Assembly (NCBI GenBank): GCA_005656395.1
Contig: SRSI01000033.1
Location: forward strand, 1 to 64,000
DNA from: Strongyloides papillosus
Taxonomy: Eukaryota > Nematoda > Chromadorea > Rhabditida > Strongyloididae
Length of the DNA stretch: 64,000 nt
Reading direction: 5' to 3'
The notes beneath the pieces were generated by a model. The model had not been told where the DNA came from, did not search any database, and was given only the letters and a program-made list of their open reading frames with translations. Position numbers and translations under genes: made by a program. Below are positions 59,060 to 64,000 of this stretch, piece after piece (the stretch's first letter is position 1; each line of letters opens with the position of its first letter).

Positions 59060-59185
59060 ATTGTAGAATTTTACGATCCTTTTTCTCTCCGAATAGTCAG
59101 TAATCTGCTCCGAATACAATACTAGTCTACATCTTAAATCGTATAGTGTTTGATTATAAGCTTCTCTAAGTCTCTCACGATCTTC
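59060..59185 (-). CDS. Orphan exon, unknown family
   Basis: On the minus strand, after an acceptor-like ATCTAAG (about 59186), a protein-like frame runs to a TAA near 59053, with a possible GTAAAA donor shortly before it. It contains DRERLREAYNQTLYDLRC and EQITDYSERKR and is likely helical. No neighbouring exons were found. Confidence 0.3.
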
Positions 59186-60166
59186 TTAGATTACATAATG
59201 CAAATTTTTGTTTATTGGTTTCAAACTATAAAAAAAACAATTAGATAGACATAAAAAATATTATTTATAAGACTAACAAAAATTATTTAAACGTGTAAAT
59301 GACATAATATTAATATTTGTTTTTTCTTGATCAGTGAACCATTTCTAATCAAACATTCATTCCGAGATTATTCATTACTTATAACAAATTTAAATCTATT
59401 ATAATTGATGCTCAAAAATAAGAATTCACTCCAGTTTGTTGATATAATATACATTTTAGCAAAACTAAACAAATTCTTCTGAACTATAAAAATCAGTTAA
59501 AACGATAATCTTAAAGCTTACATTGTGTAATTTGTTTAAAAATTCTTGTTGTAACAGTTTGAATTTTAAAGATTTTTTTATATTTTTGTTGTTTGTTATT
59601 AATTCATTTTATGCAACTTTTATTAGGCTTGTAAAACTAATGAAATTGAGTCCTATTGGTTGTAAATTATTAAAATCGATTAAAAATAGAATATATTAGT
59701 CAGGTGTCATTCAAAAATATGTTAAAATATTATTGGTTCTAGAATTGTATATTATTCAAATATAACTATATATTCAATTCAAAGGCGCAAGTATATAAAT
59801 TCAGATAGCTTTTACTTTGACCAGCAAAATTTATTTGGCAATTAGGTAATAGTGTTTCAATTGTAATATTTAATTTTAATTATTTTTTCGCAACAACTTA
59901 ATATAAATTAAATAAATATAATCATTATAAAAAAATTACTATCATTTAAAAGATAAAAATTTCAACTGTTTAGTAAAGCGTAAATCATAGGATAAAATAT
60001 CGCATTTGGCTCAAGCATCTAAATTTAATTCACCAAAAATAATAACAGCAAATATTTGTTAAATTATTAAATAATTCTTCTGCTGCAAAAGTGTTTTGTG
60101 ATATAAATTAAAAAAATTATATATTACTAATCGTATTTTTGAAAATATTTCACAATAACTAGTATA
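59186..60166. other. AT-rich spacer
   Basis: No gene recognised; it includes the promoter region of the following gene. Confidence 0.35.
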
Positions 60167-60767
60167 ATGCATTTATTTTTTAAAATTATTCTTATTTTTT
60201 TTGAGTAACATTTTACACGGATATAGGTTTCAATGTTGCACTAGTTTCGGAATTACAATGTGTTATATAATAATGAAACCGGAAGGAAAAACATTTAAAG
60301 GCAAAGTTTTACAACTACTAAATAAAAATCTCAGAGCATATATCATTGAAAACTGGGACGAGTATAGCAAAGATTCTAAGAAAACATATGAATTAAACAA
60401 AACAATAAGACAAAAGCTAGATCCAAGTGATGTTGTTAGTGTATAACTCTTTAATTTTTCAATCTAAATTCTATTTTCAGTACACTATTTGTGCAAAATT
60501 AAAATTAATCAAAAAATGTAATTATAAAACATATCTTATTTTAACCACGAAAAGTAGAAACCAAATGTGTATTCTCCAAAGAAATGGTAATTATTCTATT
60601 TAATAATTGATATTTTTTTAGATGTAAATGGATTTTTCCATCGAGGAAGTTTAAAAAATTTTGTAAGCAATTTTGGAAGACATAGTTTTCATGGACATAA
60701 TCGAGTTCAGCAGAGCTTCTCTTTGCACAAAAGAAGAGGCAGTTTCAATGGATTTGGTTCGTTTTAA
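60167..60767 (+). CDS. Small secreted basic protein, unknown family (four exons)
   Basis: Exons 60167-60204, 60245-60434, 60481-60586 and 60622-60767, with introns of 40, 46 and 35 nt, all in phase, giving 159 residues. The first exon plus the start of the second form a signal peptide (MHLFFKIILIFFDFGITMC). The middle is a compact hydrophilic domain (about 25-110: KTFKGKVLQLLNKNLRAYI, KTYELNKTIRQKLD, YTICAKLKLIKKC). The C-terminal 48 residues are rich in Gly, Phe, Ser, His and Arg, ending GSFNGFGSF. The second donor is uncertain (GTTAGT at 60435 or GTTGTT at 60432). No known family was recognised. Confidence 0.55.
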
Positions 60768-62331
60768 AATTCATTTCTAAGAAGTAAAAAAAAATATATA
60801 AGAATATCAAGGATCATAAAATACAAAAAATGTATTTTAATATTTACCAACAAAAATAAATTTTTTAAAATATTTATTGTAGAATCAAACATATAACAAA
60901 AATATATTTTAGAAATAAATCATATTTTAATATAGAAAATTAAAATAAGATTTAATTTTATACATTTTACATATCTTGGTAAATTATATACAATAAAACG
61001 GATAATAGTAGGCTATAATTTATTTAAATTTAATTTTTGATGTTTTTATGACTTTCGTGATAAAATAATTATTTAGTTTTTTAAATAAAAGTACATACAA
61101 AAAAAATCTCATGTGATAAATTCAAAATGAATAACTCTATTTTTCTCAAAGACATTTATTTCATTATTTTTTATGTGCACTTTTAGTTTAATATCAAATT
61201 TATTTAGTAATAATATTTTATAAAAAATATGTTTTATAATTCTTAGAAATATTATATAATTTTATTATAAAAGAATTTTAAATTGTAGCATTTGATTTAT
61301 TATTATATTTTTTACAGCATTAAAAAAATTGCTGCTGATGTATTTATAGATTATATTTTAAATAATCAAAGATTAAACAAACATTTAAAATAACACAATC
61401 TTATATTATTTATCTTTCTTAATTTTCATGGAAGTAAACTAAAAAATGTATTTGTTTAATTACTTAGAATGTTTCAAAAAGTTTTTAATGATTAATTATA
61501 ATTTCGGACATATTTTATATTTTAAAAAAACGTATCTAAACAGCTATGATGGAGACTTTTGTTAAACAATCCCTATTTTAGATACCTATGTCTTTATTTA
61601 TATAAAATATAGCCTATAATTTAAAGATTTAACATTATAGTAATAATAAATTAGATTTCTATATGTTTTTGATAAAAAGTATGGAATGTTTTTAAAAAAT
61701 GAACTTTAGTAATGCACTTTAATAATTTAGAAATTTATCTTATAAAAATGAACAATTTAAAGTGTAAATTAATATACTTCTTTATTTTTATATTTCGACA
61801 TGAGAAATTCATAAGAAATTTCAAAATCTACATTTATTTTATGATTATTATTACATAAAATTGTAATAATTTATAATATAGCTTTATGATTGGTATAATT
61901 TCATATTTTTATATCTCCATGACGTTGCCTAAAAGATGTATATAAATTCATTTAAAAAATATGAAAGCAATTATTTAAAGTTAATTTTTTTATCCATATT
62001 TTCATTTTCTTTATTTTTCTTTAATTATAATATTTTTAAACTAACTTAATGTAGTTGCTAGTATTATTTTATTTAATACTTAATTGTTCCTTTTTGTCGT
62101 CTTGTAAAAAAGATTTAATTCAACAGCTGTACACAACTAAAACATATACCTATAATTTTTACTCAATTACTATGTTTAACATTTTTAATATTATAGAATC
62201 TATAAAGAAATATATATTATATTACAAATAGCTAAAAAAATTTATATATCTTATTAAACAAAAAAAATAACAATATTCTTTAATTTATTTATTATTTTAC
62301 GGATAATTGTTGCATATGTTTTACTCAAAAA
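60768..62331. other. AT-rich intergenic region before the TRPV gene
   Basis: No coding signal. It probably contains the 5' regulatory region of the TRPV gene. Confidence 0.4.
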
Positions 62332-64000
62332 ATGGAGTACGGAGAGAAGAACAATCGTATTAATAGCAATAAAGAAAAAAAAATTTATTCTTTAGTTGAT
62401 ATGTATGGCAAAGGTGAATTAATAGCATGGATGAAGTATGCTGCAAATACTGGTGATCATTCTTTTATTAATGAATGTATTAGAAGTAAAGTAATATAAT
62501 ATATATCTGCTAAGAAAATGTACTTAATAACATTATAAATCTTTTTATAGGTTCTTCATTTTATGTATAATAGTGGAAAGGGAAAAGTTATGGCAATATC
62601 AGAATTGGTAAAAATAAGGAATCAAGAAAGGAATGCAATGTTAGGAGCATTCAGAAAGAAAAAGAATAAAGGAAAGAGTGGTCCTAATATATTGAATGAT
62701 TTTAATCAGGAGGGTGGACAGAATCAAGGTGACCTTAAGAAGGCTCTTAAACTTTTAGATGGTGGCAAAGGTGGTAAAGGTGATCATAAATACAGGGAAA
62801 TTGTATGGAAGTTAGATGAACGAGGTACTATGGGAGAAGGCTTACTCGGGACATGTCTTATGCAAGGTTCACCTATTCATATGAATATTGCTATAAAATT
62901 AATAAAACAATATCCATGTTTGATAAATGATATTTTTATTTCTGAAGATTATTATGGTTTATCACCTCTTCACCAGGCTATCGTTAATGAAGATTCTTAT
63001 ATGACAGGATTTTTGTTACAACATGGGGCTGATGTCAATGCCCGTTGTTATGGTGCATTTTTTTGTGCTGATGATCAAAAAAGTGGAAGAACTGATTCAC
63101 TGGAACATGAGTATGTTGATTTGCCAAGTAAAACAAATTATACTGGAAGAATGTATTTTGGTGAATATCCATTGTCATTTGCAGCTTGTACAGGACAGAT
63201 TGATTGTTATCGATTACTTAGAGCTAAAAAAGCTGATCCAAATTTAAAAGACACTAATGGTAATACCGTTCTCCATATGACCGTTATTCATGAAAAATTA
63301 GATATGTTAAAATTATGTTTTGAAACAGGTGGTAAATTACAAGCTACTAATAAGCAAAACTTAACACCCCTGACTTTGGCAGCAAAACTAGGAAAAAAGA
63401 AAATGTTCGAAGAACTATTAAAATTAGAAAGCCAAATGATTTGGTCATACGGTAATGCAAGTTGCTATTCATATCCTTTAGCTAATATAGATACAATAGA
63501 TCAGGAGACAGGAAACATAAACAGTGATTGTGCATTAAGTCTTGCTGTTTATGGAGATACACCGGAACACCTTGATTTAATTGATGGCCTGCTAGAAGAG
63601 TTGTTGGATGCAAAATGGAGAGCGTTTGGTAGAAAGCAATTATTTAAATCATTTTTTGCTTTTTCAATATACTATGTGTTTTTTTTTCTAGCCTTTATGA
63701 ATAGACCATTTTCGCTGACAACAGCTGTCATTACAGAAGGAAGTATACTTCCAAGTGGAACTCAAAATATAAATTATAAAAAATACTTTAATTTAAGTGA
63801 TCCAAATTGGAAGTATAAAATGAATGTCAATAGTCAATATAATTTTGTAACAAATTTGGATGAGTCAGTTCAAAAAAACTTTTTCAAAACAGGTCAATGT
63901 TATTTATGGAATTACAGTGAGCCAAAAATATTTGGTTATATTCGCTTGATTTCTGAAATAGTTGTTGTTGTTAGTGTAATTCTCCAAATTGCTTTAGAAA
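62332..64000 (+). CDS. TRPV cation channel, 5' part (OSM-9/OCR type)
   Basis: Exon 1 is 62332-62490, a 60-nt intron (gtaata...ttttatag) follows, and exon 2 is open from 62551 to the window end, giving 536 visible residues of an expected 800-900. After a basic N-terminus, the ankyrin-repeat domain (about 150-380) shows TRPV landmarks: GTMGEGLLGTC, HQAIVNED, LLQHGADVNARCYG, TNYTGRMYFGEYPLSFAAC, DTNGNTVLHMTVIH and LTPLTLAAKLGKK. A linker with DTIDQETG and LLDAKWRAFGRKQ leads to the first membrane helix (about 420-436, YYVFFFLAFMNRPFSLTTAV). The segment starting at about residue 520 (SEIVVVVSVILQIAL) is the next helix. Nematode TRPVs act in sensory neurons in chemosensation, mechanosensation and osmosensation. 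The linker wording favours OCR over OSM-9, but that is a memory-based judgement. Confidence 0.88.

Noticed and set aside
1..64000. tRNA, rRNA, CRISPR or bacterial-type operon features
   Set aside because: None seen; the DNA is eukaryotic with spliced genes.

Overview
The window looks like nuclear DNA of a Strongyloides-type parasitic nematode (clade IV). This rests on very high A+T (estimated by eye at about 80%), short introns (about 40-60 nt in most genes) with GTAAGT-like donors and TTTTAG-like acceptors, and gene families typical of such worms: secreted astacins with EGF and CUB domains, a transthyretin-like protein, a DB-module protein, a fatty-acid/retinol-binding (FAR-type) protein, a ShK protein and DUF273 glycosyltransferase-like proteins. 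Species assignment is inference. Many genes are split, so their first exons were placed by hand from signal peptides, splice sites and reading phase.

Layout. 1-1.45 kb: the tail of an unrecognised gene, then a three-exon DB-module gene. 2.4-12.2 kb: an astacin array on the minus strand with a TTR-like gene in it. It holds a zinc-site-less astacin, one astacin with an intact zinc site, a second zinc-site-less astacin and a CUB-only fragment cut by a transposon-like element (12.2-13.7 kb). 14.6-17.4 kb: a long intronless gene joining a GIY-YIG nuclease-like domain to about 15 C2H2 zinc fingers. 17.4-23.5 kb: mostly AT-rich non-coding DNA with orphan exon-like pieces. 23.5-27.0 kb: a duplicate of the 9.5-12.2 kb astacin block, with one truncated nonsense-bearing astacin and one full-length zinc-site-less astacin. 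30.1-33.5 kb: two paralogous genes for small secreted arginine-rich peptides. 35-45.5 kb: transposon-rich, with a palindromic mariner derivative, long-TIR elements, a hAT-like non-autonomous element with a perfect 8-bp target duplication, a FAR-type gene at 36.6-37.1 kb and an old astacin relic at 41.2-42.2 kb. 42.8-56.5 kb: two DUF273 genes in opposite orientation among three copies of one TTAA-flanked palindromic repeat family. 60.2-60.8 kb: a four-exon gene for a small secreted protein of unknown type. 62.3 kb to the end: the 5' part of a TRPV channel gene of the OSM-9/OCR type.

How it fits together. Most intact genes encode secreted proteins of families that expand in parasitic nematodes, so this is probably a host-interaction gene cluster growing by tandem and segmental duplication, with transposons breaking and rearranging copies. 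The strongest unusual points are the GIY-YIG plus zinc-finger fusion, a line of astacins that lost all zinc-binding residues yet keeps open reading frames, the paired arginine-rich secreted peptides, and the palindromic repeat family whose copies appear to differ in length by whole 168-bp units.
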